A DNA stretch of 64,000 nucleotides, taken from contig JAWWNJ010000010.1 in assembly GCA_037176885.1 (NCBI GenBank), forward strand, positions 372,001-436,000, read 5' to 3'. This DNA comes from Favolaschia claudopus (taxonomy: Eukaryota > Basidiomycota > Agaricomycetes > Agaricales > Mycenaceae). Positions 36,033-46,168 of the stretch are shown piece by piece. The notes below the pieces were generated by a model. It was not told the DNA's origin. It was given only the letters and a program-made list of their open reading frames with translations, and did not search any database. The position numbers and the translations under genes are program-made. The number at the start of each line of letters is the position of its first letter. The stretch's first letter is position 1.

Positions 36033-36737
36033 TCATTGGGTACGGACCTGAGGATGCGATTCTTGGGGCCAGCGGGTACGCTTCTTTGGTCTGCAGGCGC
36101 GCGACTGTGTTGCTTGAGTAGAGGCAGAAGGCTTCGAGGAAGTAAAAGGTCGAGATGCAGTAGACTGGGATTCAGACGGTTGCCGGGAAATCGCCGCAGA
36201 GCTGGTGGATGTCGTCGAGGCAGATCTTGAGTAGGCAGATCGAGAGGCAGGGAGACGGGAAGTAGAAGGTCGGGATGTCGTAGAGTGCTCAGATGTTTTT
36301 GCACGCGAAGAAGGGCCTGAGGCGGCCTGACATACACAAGATTAGGAAGAAGAGAAACGGGCAGTCGATTAAGACGTACCTCAGAAAGCTGGATGTTTTC
36401 AAGCTCGGATACGAGACGTTGAAGTTCTTCCGCAGTTGGAGGAATCCACACGTTAGCGGGAGACCATTGCTCGACGACAGACGACTAAAAAATGCATTAA
36501 ACCGGATAGCAGAGAGCAAGGACGGAGCATGCAAACCTTCAAAGCCTCCTCACGAAGTTCTGAAAGAAACAGCGTGGACTCTCGCATGAGAAGCAACGGA
36601 CTCTCAGCGCCCATAGATTTTGCGCGTCTCCTCTGATAAGCTGACTGATACGGGTCGCTCAGGAGTTTTGGCGTGCTGGGGAGGGATATTGGGCTACCAA
36701 GGCGCATAGTCGAATGAGGGTGTCGAATAGAGGACAC
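36033..36737 (-). CDS. Ser/Thr-rich transposon-borne protein, about 199 residues
   Basis: Exons 36737 (or Met 36707) to 36537, 36484-36380 and 36326-36033, all phase 0. The first two exons encode a helical region (LLLMRESTLFLSELREEALK, TAEELQRLVSELENIQLSE). The third is almost entirely Ser/Thr/Arg/Pro (TTSRPSTSRLPASRSAYSRS) and ends with a basic motif, RPKKRTRWP. No domain was recognised. An additional 3' exon with Cys/His ten-residue repeats is possible. Three hairpins lie upstream. Confidence 0.55.
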
Positions 36738-36912
36738 TTGGGAAATTGGAGCGATTTAAAGAAGAAAGAAGCTTAGCCCGGGCACCCAGGAAGACAATAA
36801 GCGCAAGACAAAAGACCAAGAGACAAAAAGCTGCGAGGGGTGAGGCGGTAGCGAGCATCGAAGTCGGCAAGATCCAAAGGGTAGAATGTGGAGAATAATC
36901 CGCAGATATGAG

Positions 36913-36938
36913 GCTCACGACGGCAGACGTCTGTGAGC
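36913..36938. repeat. covarying hairpin 9
   Basis: Centre GACG-GCAGA-CGTC-T at 36919-36932, arms GCTCAC / GTGAGC, perfect 6 bp. Confidence 0.85.
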
Positions 36939-37026
36939 GAAGGTACCTTGAAAGGTATGCATTGACGAGGACGCATGGTGATTGAAGGACGAGCGAAGAG
37001 GAAGTGATGGCGGGCGGGAAGTACCA

Positions 37027-37054
37027 GCCTCGCGACGGCAGACGTCTGTGAGGC
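37027..37054. repeat. covarying hairpin 10
   Basis: Centre GACG-GCAGA-CGTC-T at 37034-37047, arms GCCTCGC / GTGAGGC (six Watson-Crick pairs and one G-T). Confidence 0.85.
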
Positions 37055-37060
37055 ACTATA

Positions 37061-37090
37061 GAGCTCGCGACGGCAGACGTCTGTGAGCTC
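37061..37090. repeat. covarying hairpin 11
   Basis: Centre GACG-GCAGA-CGTC-T at 37069-37082, arms GAGCTCGC / GTGAGCTC (seven Watson-Crick pairs and one G-T). Confidence 0.85.
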
Positions 37091-37253
37091 GCCAGTGGTA
37101 GTGGTGGACTTGGGAGAAATATCGAGAAGTGCCGGGCCGGTGCAGTGCCGGGCCGGTGGACGATGACTCAGACGATGCTGTGCAGCGGACTCCAAATTTG
37201 GCAAGTCCGCCCTCTTCCCGTCTCCCTCACCGACCTCGTCCAGCGCATACTAA

Positions 37254-37283
37254 TGGGTGTCAGACGTCTGCCGTCGACACCCA
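37254..37283. repeat. covarying hairpin 12
   Basis: Opposite orientation: A-GACG-TCTGC-CGTC at 37262-37275, arms TGGGTGTC / GACACCCA, perfect 8 bp and unrelated to the arms of other copies. Confidence 0.9.
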
Positions 37284-37300
37284 AGGTGCTGCGTACGCTC

Positions 37301-37324
37301 CTGCAAGACGTTTGCCGTCTGCAG
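37301..37324. repeat. covarying hairpin 13
   Basis: A-GACG-TTTGC-CGTC at 37306-37319, arms CTGCA / TGCAG, perfect 5 bp. Confidence 0.85.
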
Positions 37325-37539
37325 AGCATTCTGCGCTCATCGTCCCCGTGCGTCGTCCGCGTACGTCGTCCGCGCGCGTTATCTGCGCATCGTCGGTACC
37401 TCTTCGCTTCATGGCTTATTGTTCTTTGCCGCATGCCCGTCCACGCCTTTCGATCGCCCTGGTCTAATTGTCTACCGGGCTATTGTCTGCAGCTCATAAA
37501 ATCTCAGCTGAACTTGCTCTCTCGCCCATTTTCGAAAAC

Positions 37540-38016
37540 ATGAATTGTTGCTGCGGGAACCACCACCACCACTACCAATCTTGCTCCCGCTCGTCCTCTC
37601 AGGCAGCGTCGCAACAATCTAGCAGAACCTACAAATCCGGCTCTACTACCTCGTGTAAGTTTCAATCTAAGTATCTATTCCTGAATATTGATCTTTCTCT
37701 CCCCAGATCCGCTCCTCTGTCGCAATTGCGATATCTGTCCCATCTGCAGCCTTCCGCAGACTGAAGCTCCGGTTGTCGCTCCCGCTCCCGCTCCTGCGCC
37801 CGTGGATGCCAATGATGGTGAGTATCTTCTTCACTCGACGCTTGGTCCCATTCTTATTATTCACTCAGGACACCTTTTGCCTCGGCTCTCCCCCCAATTT
37901 CTTTTCACGCTTTTCCTTCTCCAGGCACACCTCAGTGGCAACTGGCTTCACCTGCTCGCGTACATTGTAGTCCTTGTTACGTTCGCAATGTAATTCGGGG
38001 ATACGGAGCACAATAG
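37540..38016 (+). CDS. 105-residue Cys-rich protein
   Basis: Three exons (37540-37654, 37707-37817, 37925-38016), all junctions phase 1, 318 nt in total. The protein starts MNCCCGNHHHHYQSC. A Ser-rich stretch follows, then CRNCDICPICSLPQ (four Cys in CxxC spacing), an Ala-Pro repeat, and HCSPCYVRNVIRGYG. The Cys/His pattern suggests one or two zinc-binding knuckles. It is too short for the ORF tools and is visible only after splicing. No family was recognised. It lies just upstream of the transposase on the same strand, so a regulatory or accessory role in transposition is possible but only inferred. Confidence 0.6.
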
Positions 38017-38137
38017 ATGTAGCGCCTTGTTCTTTTTGATAACGGCGATTTCCTCTAAAGAAGTTTCTTGTCACTATATAAGATTGAATCATCCGACGTC
38101 CGCTCCCCACTCCCTCCATTTTCCCCCAACTGCCTCA

Positions 38138-38163
38138 TTCGCCAGGCGTTTGCCGCCGACGAA
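38138..38163. repeat. covarying hairpin 14 (abuts transposase start codon)
   Basis: A-GGCG-TTTGC-CGCC at 38144-38157, arms TTCGCC / GACGAA with one C/A mismatch. Its last base is directly before the ATG at 38164, so in the transposase mRNA it would sit in the 5' leader against the start codon. Confidence 0.75.
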
Positions 38164-41100
38164 ATGCGAGCTGTGCGAGTTCCCACATATACATGCAGTA
38201 ATTGCCCCTTGAATGACCATCGCACTCATCAGCCCTTGAAGGTCAACCGGGTGATACACAATGCAGACATTGCTGCTCATTGGGAAAGACAAGCTGCTTC
38301 CCCTGCTGTCGAGCACGCTGCCGATCTCTCTGGTGATCTCGTTGACAGTCTCGCGAATCTGGCGATAGACGAGGACATGTCCATGCCGGATGCGGAGGCA
38401 CCGGTGGCTGACGCAGCGACCCAGTCGTCGGAGGCTGCGGCGGCGGAGGCTGCGGCGGCTGAATTGGAAAGGTTTGCCAGCCTTCTCACTGGCTTGATTG
38501 TCGTGGACGATGGTGCTCCTCCCGACAATCAAATCCACTCAAAACTCTTCAGCTCTCGCGAGGACTTTCAGTCTGACGTACCTGAGGTTCCTATCGCTTT
38601 CACCCCCATACCGGCCTCGGAAGCGTTGGAGAGCTTGAAAACGGCCGCTCAGTCCCACCTCCGCCCAACTGCAATGCAGGTTCGGCAGAATGATGAGGCT
38701 CTTTTGCGGGAGATGCTGCAGCGAACACGTGAAGCACGATCAGAACTCGACTTCCAACGCGCTTTGGAGGCCGACACTGAAACGGTCGCTTCGCTAACGA
38801 GCGCCCTCGGGGTCGCAACTTCGGTCGTAATCGAGGCAGGCAGGCTCCTTAAAAGTTTTAAGCCCAAGAGCAAGCCGACGCGCAAGTCTCCGAGGAAACC
38901 ATCCCCCAGTGCTAGTTTCGATGCACTGCTGCAGAGCGTGACCGAAGAATCGAGAGCCTTGGACGTGCTCATCGATGTTGTCGGTCCCCTTCTTCCTCCA
39001 TCATCGGATGAAGTTCTTCATGATGCTGGTATGTCGTTTTAATCCTACTCTTATGTTTCCTAACTGAACAATTATTTAGCGCATCATTTCGAGGATCCTA
39101 TCGCCAAGTACAGCCTCGTCGCACAACTCTCGATTCTCCTTGCAGTAATATGTCACATCGTCATTGGCATCAGCACCGTATCTACGGATTTCATCGTCGC
39201 TTTCGTCAATATCATAATCCAGTCCACGATGTCGATATGTTCGCCGGGAAAGAAGCAGGCCAGTACGACCCAAGAACATGTTCTCAAGCAACTTCCTACG
39301 TCCTTGGAAGCAGCACTCCGGAGATTCAAGATTGACCCTGCCACCACTATCATCGCTATCTGTCCATCTTGCCATCACGCGCACGACCCAGTAGAGAACC
39401 GGCTTACAGACGAACCCTCGTACCCCGAAATGTGTCAAGGCTGGATATATCCTGACCGGGGCCCGCGCACTGCGTGCGGAGCTCCTCTCCTCGAGTTGCG
39501 TCAAGGAAAAATGCGGCCCATCAAGCCCTTTGTATTCACCTCCTTTGTGGACTACATCGCGGCGATGCTATCTGACGCAGACGTGGAACGAATGTGCGAG
39601 GCAGCTTGCGACGATGCCTTGGCGGCGGTTCGTGACGCCCTCTCAAAGGACCCCAACGCGCCCGTCTCGGAAGAGCGAGTCAACAACGTATTCGAGGCTG
39701 CGTTTCTTCGCAGCTTTCCGGGCCCTGTTCCTGACAAGCTGTTCATACAACGGGATGGTCGGCTGCGACTCGCCTTTCAGGTGATGCTGGACTTCTTCAA
39801 TCCGGATGGGACGAGGAAACGGGGCAATCACAACTCAATCGGCATTCTGGCCGTCGTCAATCTCAATCTCAGCGAGGATATCCGCTACCGCCCAGAGTTC
39901 ATGTGGCTGAGCATCATTCTGGGACCTAGCGAGCCCAATCACGACCAGATCGATAACTACTTCCGCCCTCTCATCGACAAGTTTGTCTTGGGATGGGAGC
40001 GGGGCTTCCGCCTTTCACGTACCGCTCTCCATAGCTCTGGTCGCAGTGTCGACATAGCAATCGTAATGAACGTCAATGATCTTCCCGCTACACGAAAAGC
40101 CCAGGGTATGGCAGCTGCCACCTCACACGACTACTGTTCAGTCTGCGACTGCCACGGTATCAAAACGATGTATAACACGGACTTTAACGTTTGGAGGCGA
40201 CGCGACGTCGCGACTCTACGAGCTCAAGCATATGCGTGGCGAGATGCTCCGTCGAAAGCTGCTCGCGATGCGATCTTCACCCGGTATGGTGTGCGGTGGT
40301 CAGAGTTCTGGCGTCTCCCTTATTGGGACCCCACTCGGATGGCCGTCGTCGACTCGATGCATTGTATATTCGAAGGCCTCGTCCATCACCATTGTCGTCG
40401 GGTACTGCGAATCGATTCCAAATTAGCTAAGCGTAAAGAGACCATGGGTGCCGCCTTCGAGTACGACTGGCCGGAGTACGATACCGCGAAATGTCCTCGT
40501 GTGGCCTTTTTGAAAAATGAGAAGAGGGAGCTACCCATGATACGCACCATCCAGCACAAACTCGTTCAACCGATTCTCGAAGAAGACGACGACGACGACG
40601 ACGACCCTGGTATGGACGAAGCGGACGACGAAGATGTGGTAATGCCCGATGCACCCGATCCAAAGTTTGTACCAGCTCTGTCGGATGAGCAGATGCACAA
40701 GCATTTGATGAAAAACAACCACCAGCCGCTTCGGTGGGTCGTCTTTTCACTTGGGCTAGACATGGCGAACACCGGGTCGAAAAAACTTTGCTGCGACAAA
40801 CTTCTGGCTTGGGTAAGTATATATTTTCCATCTGCATAACTGATACTGACTGTGACTGTCCTTAGCGTCGCACCATGCCTGCCAGCAGCGGCACATACAT
40901 TCCCCGCTCTATAAACCTCGCAAATATCCACTTCATCCAGCATGTCATCGCTAAGACCGACACGCCAGGGTGGGTCGGTTCGGTTCCAAGCACTTATGGT
41001 GACAGCAATGCGGGCACGATCAAGGCCGCTGAATGGCGGATCCTCGCCACCATCTATATACCGCTCGCCCTCATTCTCATATGGGGCGATTTCGACCCGT

Positions 41101-41939
41101 CAGAGCAGTCGCTTCGATTGCTTGAGATCCTGGACCATTCAATGGCGCTGTTCTCGGCTGTTATCATCGTTTGTCGGTACACGATGACGCGTCAACGTGC
41201 AAGCACCTACCGTAACCTCCTCAAGAGATGGGTCGACGGCCTTGAGACTATTCATCCCCACACTCGCTCCCATGCTATGCGACCTAATGTGCACATGGCC
41301 TTTCACATATATGACTTCCTCCTTCTTTTTGGTCCTGTTATCTCATGGTGGACCTTTCCCTTCGAACGCGTCATTGGATTTCTTGAGAGAATCAACACCA
41401 ACAATCATATCGGTGGAGAACTTGAAGCCACGCTATCCAGATCTTTCATGCGCGGAGCCAGCATACGCCGATGGTTGCGCCGACCCAGCTGTCCGGCAGT
41501 CTTCCAAGAGCTGAAGGTTCTCTTCGAGAAGTCTTTTCCAGCATACAATGCTCCCTCCGATTCCCCTCCGCTCGCGTCAGACGGCGAGCGTGCCCTCTAC
41601 AAACGAAACGGCGTCACGTTCGCCCGTGCAAGCACGCACCGAGGCAATAGTCTCGTTTTCTATTACCCGCGCAACTCCCGTCAGGCCATCCCCGGGAGTA
41701 TCCAACGAATTCTGTCTGTCGGAGAAGAGGTAAAATTCGAGATCCGCCGTCAAGCACCAATGGAAAAGGGGATGCGCGACCCCTTCGCGCGTTATCGACC
41801 TTTGTTTCCGGCATATACCTATTCTTCTAAGATGAGCGACATTTTCGATGTAGTCCCGCTTTACGACGTAACTGCTCATTACGCTCGGTATAATTTCACG
41901 GATGGTCGTTGTGCCGTTTTAGATCTTTCTACTAGCTAG
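38164..41939 (+). CDS. Tnp2-like (CACTA/EnSpm) transposase of the giant element
   Basis: Exons 38164-39028, 39080-40812 and 40866-41939. The N-terminus (MRAVRVPTYTCSNCPL) matches the CxxC start of copy 1. A linker with acidic and Ala-rich stretches follows, then the catalytic part: CPSCHHAHDP, LDFFNPDGTRKRGNHNSIG, GPSEPNHDQIDNYFRPLIDKF, NDLPATRKAQGM, CSVCDCHG, LPYWDPTRMAVVDSMHCIFEG, an acidic insert (EEDDDDDDDPG), and FPFERVIGFLERINTNNHIGGELEATLSRSF. These are the usual Tnp2 landmarks with the expected Asp residues. Predicted activity is excision and insertion of the element by its terminal inverted repeats, with 3-bp duplications. All three exons are open and similar in structure to the copy at 1.4 kb. 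Met 38164 was chosen by alignment with copy 1. Confidence 0.85.
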
Positions 41940-42639
41940 TTTACTTGATACATACATGATTTTATTCGATTTCATTTTTCCTTGTAACCGCCAGCTTGAT
42001 GAGCCCACGCGTCCGACTGTATAAACCCGAGGTATAGTCCAGCTGAAAATCTGACTTGACTCACGAATCACGCAGGACTGCAAGATAAAACCCAATTTAT
42101 TGCGGCTATGTACGAAAACGGTATGTATGTACACATTTCGTTTCGACTTAATTGCTGACTTGGGTCTACGATAGTTACACTACTAGGCTTAACAAACAGC
42201 TGAAGAATCTCAAAGCAAGTATCTACAAATCGTGAGTGCGTCAGAATTCACAAGAAATCCAAGCAACTCACCTAAAAATCGGCTGTGCGGTATCGTACAG
42301 GGCGTCTTCGACTTCACGACAAACATCATCAATGCCCCAACTCCAGAAGAACTCGCGGTGCGAATGTCCACACCAGCAAGCAAACGACCCCACGGCCAGC
42401 CCACGCGAACGAAGACGAGCGTGAATCAGGGCCTCTACAAAACAAATCCGTTAAACGAACGAAAGAAAAAATTCGACTCACCCGTCAGCTTCACGCAGGA
42501 CGTCGGCCAATGGGGCTGCTGATGCAGTCGTCGTCCATTCGTTTGTGTAAGTATGTATCGGATGCGAGCCGGGATCGAGATGCGTGCTGGACGCGATTGA
42601 AGTCAGTGGTATAGGGGATCGATGCAGATTAAATTGTGA
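41940..42639. other. internal 3' region of the element
   Basis: 700 bp between the transposase stop and the right inverted repeat. Short open frames only; no gene seen. Confidence 0.45.
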
Positions 42640-43116
42640 AACAAATTCATGTTTTCTTTGACTTATTGCTGGTACCGCGACGATGAGCGGACGATCGAGC
42701 GGACGACCGTCGGTGGACGATCGGACGACGGGTAAACGGGGGCCTAATATGGCAAATATCAGGCCCACTTTTACTCAGCCTTGATATTTGCCGTATCTTG
42801 GGCCCTAATTCCCAGCTTCTTATAGGTAATAATCAGGCTCAAAAACGACTCTTTATTATGTGTGATAAGAAGGAAAAATCAGGCACCCTGATACCCGACG
42901 TAAGTTGCGCGGAAATGAGCCGCTTAAGTCACACCTTTTTATCTCAAAAAATGATCAAGCCTGTTTTGCATCTAAGTTTCGGACTAATCGGGGGAACTTT
43001 TGGGGAGCCTTTTATCTCTGATATCAAAGTACTATATTAGGAACTTTTTTTGTACCTCAATATCTTAAATTAAAATCTAACTGTGGGGAGCCTTTTTTGC
43101 GCGCTCCCGCGGTGTG
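42640..43116 (-). repeat. right terminal inverted repeat
   Basis: Reverse complement of 25442-25907, with about a dozen differences and one small indel near the inner end. Contains the same internal hairpin, the GGACGAYCG-type units (about 42685-42730) and an outward-reading open frame (42798-43040) that differs from the left one at one residue. Confidence 0.9.
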
Positions 43117-43119
43117 TAT
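43117..43119. repeat. target-site duplication, right (TAT)
   Basis: Same three bases as on the left side of the element. Confidence 0.7.
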
Positions 43120-43233
43120 AGTTCAACTTTGATGAGTTAAGATCTCCGATAACGCCGATTCCGCGCCGAACATCCGAATCTGATAACTCCGTGCCTCTCC
43201 CAAGCCTCCCAAGCCTCTCCCTCCACGCTGATC

Positions 43234-46168
43234 ATGTCGGTTCATCCAGCCCTGCATATCGACTGCCTCAAGCGACTTCCTCCTTCGAAACGGGTGAAAA
43301 ACACGCTCAGCTTGCCCACATGCTTCTGACTCGGCCTCAAGCTCTTAGCAGATGCTGCAATGTCAGATCACCGAACGCTGAAAGATCTGCAGCTCGTTCG
43401 GATGCATGTCCTCGCGGCACCCCAAAGTCAACGCAAATTGATGCTTCCGGTGCTCTACTTCAACATCAATCCCTCGGAAGTCCCCGACATGGACGTCTTC
43501 GATGTTGAAACTGAATCCCAGGCAAATGCAGTTGCCGCCGCGCACGGCTGCATCGAGCGAGCGATAGACGCTATTAGGTCGCTCTACGCTCTGGATCTAC
43601 CGGCAGGCATTGGGATCGATTTGTGGCCACGCGTCTGGCCCTGGTTCCGATTCCTATTTCTCTATCAACACCAGAATCCGACTGGCAACTCCGCGATCGA
43701 TCAGAGATTCTGCGTTGATTTCTTAATGTTGGCGGGAGGTTTGGCGGACCATAAGGAGACTTCGGATCTCATTACAGCGACGCCTTGCTTCTGGTTCATG
43801 CTGGGGCGTACCTGGCATTGCGTTCCCGCGATTCCAGATCCACACCGCCGCATACTTGCGTTCAATGAACTACGCTACTTCATCGTGAACAAGAAGTTGT
43901 TGGAATCGACGAATCTGGAGGAGCTCCTTGATGGAGCTGGCGGTACCTGGTCCGACTTGGCTCATCTGGTTGTTCTTTTATGGGCGATATACTGTGCAAA
44001 AATTCACCGCAGTTTACAGGGGTTTTGCAAACAACTTACATCTTTGGCAGCAACTTTATTTGCTTGCATCTCTAGGTTGGTTACATCTGCTATCTTGGTT
44101 GCATCTCGCTTACATCTCGAAGTTGGTTGCATCTCACCGAAGGCTTGGCATAAAGGAGGTAAAACGATCGGCCATCTGATTTTGATCCCACTTAGTTCGG
44201 CTTGTTAAACAGTAATTTCGGGGCAAGTTTGAGAGTCTGTGAAAGGGCCTGCAGAAATTCAGGGAAGTAAAAATCCTTGAAACTACCATTTGGAATAAAT
44301 TCTGAGGAATTCTGTAGGGACAAGGCAGCAGAAACTCTGTCTCTGCACCAAGATCAACATACGAATCAGTGTGACTCTAAATCGAGGTAATTGTACTTTC
44401 CTTTCGGAGAATATAACTTTCTAACACTTCCTTCACTGTCCTCTGTTTGATTTCTGCCTTCAGAATTTGTTTAGAATCGTTTGAAAGTACAATGTTAGCT
44501 GGCCCGTGCGTTCGCCGAATCTGCCAGGATGCCGTCAGTGTCGGCATGTAAGCGCGATCATCGGCGAAACAGAGGCCTGTAGATCTACGAGTAATTTGCG
44601 AAAAAGATCACGGTTTGGTAATTGATCCCATGTCCAGAAAGATGTGCCCACCAATAAAGTTGTAACCAACCTGGGAACATAGTTGTAAGTTGCAGCCACA
44701 AGGTTGTAAGTTGCAGGGAAAAGTTGTAAGTAACTGTAGGTTGCGAGCAAAAACCCTGTTTTCAGCTGAGTTGTAATCACTGATAATTTTTGCACAGTAT
44801 ATGTGCCATATTCTTTCTATGGACGTACTGACTCCCAAAAACGAAAACGTTATGGACAGTAGCGAAATCTACTTCTTCCACTCTGGGATAATGTTCCTGA
44901 TCCTCGTCGATCCGACTCTCGAAGATCCTCAAAAGCAATCTCCAACTCTGAGCCACCTCGGGGAAGCGCTCCTCTCGCACGGCATCTTGTCTGTGCTCAG
45001 AAACGGCATGCTGGCGTTGATCAAAACAGCCGAGTCATCCGCCGTCCCCGCTCTCTACGCCTGCTTCAATGTGTTGACGGTCTTCTTCGTCACCAACTCG
45101 GGCTGCGCAAAGCTTCCAGAAGCGATAACCGACGGCCTCCTCACCACCCTCATTCTCTGCGCCCGGTCTCACTTTGGGCAGGACGTGCATGGACAACTGG
45201 GGATCTATTTCAAGCAGTTGCTATCGGCGGCAGCGATTGATTATCGGGTGCTTTCCGCGCTCGATGCCTTTTGGCCCGACATAGATCAACTCACTGATGA
45301 TCCCGCGTTTAAGCCCTCTGGGCTGGTGCACGAATCGTGGAAAGCGTTCCGGTCACTGGTCGACGAACGGTTGCAATTGCTCCACGAGTTTCACAGATCA
45401 AATACCTCATTTCGCGCTTGCGATAATCTCGATGTGAGGCTCGCGTTCACTTCGTCCGCATACAATGTTAATAAACTGTTCAGTGCTACAGCCTGGGTAC
45501 GAAACATGAATTTCGACGATGTTCCGGATGCCGCAGTTCCTATTATTGCTCCCCTGCTTGCCAAATTGCAGATTGGCGCGACGGGGGACATCGTGAAGCT
45601 TGCGATTCTTGCGGAACATTGCTGCTGAGTAAGTTAGTTGAAACCCACTTACCTATTGTCGAAATTGAATTTTGTAATCATAGGCGAGAGAAATAATAAT
45701 AATTTCAATGCCCAGCAGCGATCGTTTCTCCGCGTCCTCGTGCACCACGACTACCAGAAAGAAAGATTCACCTTGCAACTCAAGCAAGTGGTCTTCAAGG
45801 CAAAGTTACCACATACAGAATTTGTCACATTATACGACTAAACCCAAGGCGCAGTCGAAATTGATATCAAAGCTGCTAGAAGGATAATGTTCTCGTCCCC
45901 TGAATGGCTGAGCATCTCATCACGAGCAGCTGCGAGTCACGGCCGGATGGGGATCGATGTGGTTTACCTCGGCCGATCTGCTGGCTCGACGTGTCTGGTC
46001 GTTCCTTTGCGATCGAGCTCTTCTGTAATTCATGATAAGTTGGCAATGTTGGCTAATGAGCTGCCTTCCGGGTTGCCTCTGGATACCGAGTGGGACCCTC
46101 ATGCCGTTGCTGACGAAATTGAATCCATTCTCCGACACGATGGCGCGAACGTAGTAGAGATCCGTTGA
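43234..46168 (+). pseudogene. MYND zinc-finger protein, disrupted
   Basis: Paralogue of the intact gene at 50527. It starts MSVHPALHIDCLKRLPPSKR (43234-43293), splices to LLADAAMSDHRTLKDLQLVR, and follows the paralogue closely (WPWFRFLFLYQHQNP, CFWFMLGRTWHCVPAI). The text is broken after LAHLVVLLWA by an 816-bp insert (43987-44802) and resumes with VMDSSEIYFF...FLILVDPTLEDP. The MYND finger is intact after splicing (CSGCRSSYYCSPACQ...HREAC). In the last exon the codon after TLYD is TAA at 45840-45842, where the paralogue has TAT, although the frame beyond it is conserved to EIR at 46168. So there are two independent disabling changes. Confidence 0.85.
43987..44802. mobile_element. MITE-like insertion in the MYND pseudogene
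   Basis: The ends are an inverted repeat, ATATACTGTGCAAAAATT, at 43987-44004 and in reverse complement at 44785-44802. The inverted similarity continues inward in degenerate form through repeated AACTTACAACT / GGTTGGTTACA units for about 130 bp. There is no coding capacity for a transposase, so it is non-autonomous. The target duplication is unclear; TA is possible because both sides read TATA. Confidence 0.75.

Larger units (their letters stand above)
36738..37539. promoter_or_regulatory. divergent intergenic region with hairpins 9-13
   Basis: 800 bp between the Ser/Thr-rich gene (minus) and the Cys-rich gene (plus), holding five of the fifteen hairpins. Hairpins 9-11 are in one orientation and nearer the minus-strand gene; 12 and 13 are in the opposite orientation and nearer the plus-strand gene. 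A short direct repeat, GTGCCGGGCCGGTG, occurs at about 37130-37157. Confidence 0.5.
25442..43116 (+). mobile_element. giant CACTA-like transposon, 17,675 bp
   Basis: The boundaries are seen directly. The outermost bases are CACACCGCGGGAGCGCGC at 25442 and its reverse complement ending at 43116, inside inverted repeats of about 470 bp that differ at about a dozen places by eye. The flanking bases are TAT on both sides (25439-25441 and 43117-43119), which fits a 3-bp target duplication as in CACTA/EnSpm elements. The interior holds a Tnp2-like transposase and six further genes that all read through after splicing, plus fifteen copies of a covarying hairpin found nowhere else in the window. The similar ends and open genes suggest a recent and perhaps autonomous insertion. 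Gene orientation: the 999-, 621- and 241-residue proteins and the Ser/Thr-rich protein are on minus; the propeller, Cys-rich protein and transposase are on plus. Confidence 0.85.

Noticed and set aside
29037..38163. CRISPR-like array
   Set aside because: Sites are irregularly spaced, in both orientations, partly coding, and have no spacer pattern; the genome is eukaryotic.
38164..41939. KDZ or Plavaka transposase
   Set aside because: The MHCxxEG and FPFERxIGxLxxINTN...GELEAT landmarks fit Tnp2/CACTA; motifs I associate with KDZ or Plavaka proteins were not seen. A profile search would settle it.
25442..43116. Starship-type giant transposon
   Set aside because: Those elements, known from Pezizomycotina, have a tyrosine-recombinase captain and lack long inverted repeats. 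Here there is a Tnp2-like DDE-type transposase and 470-bp inverted ends.
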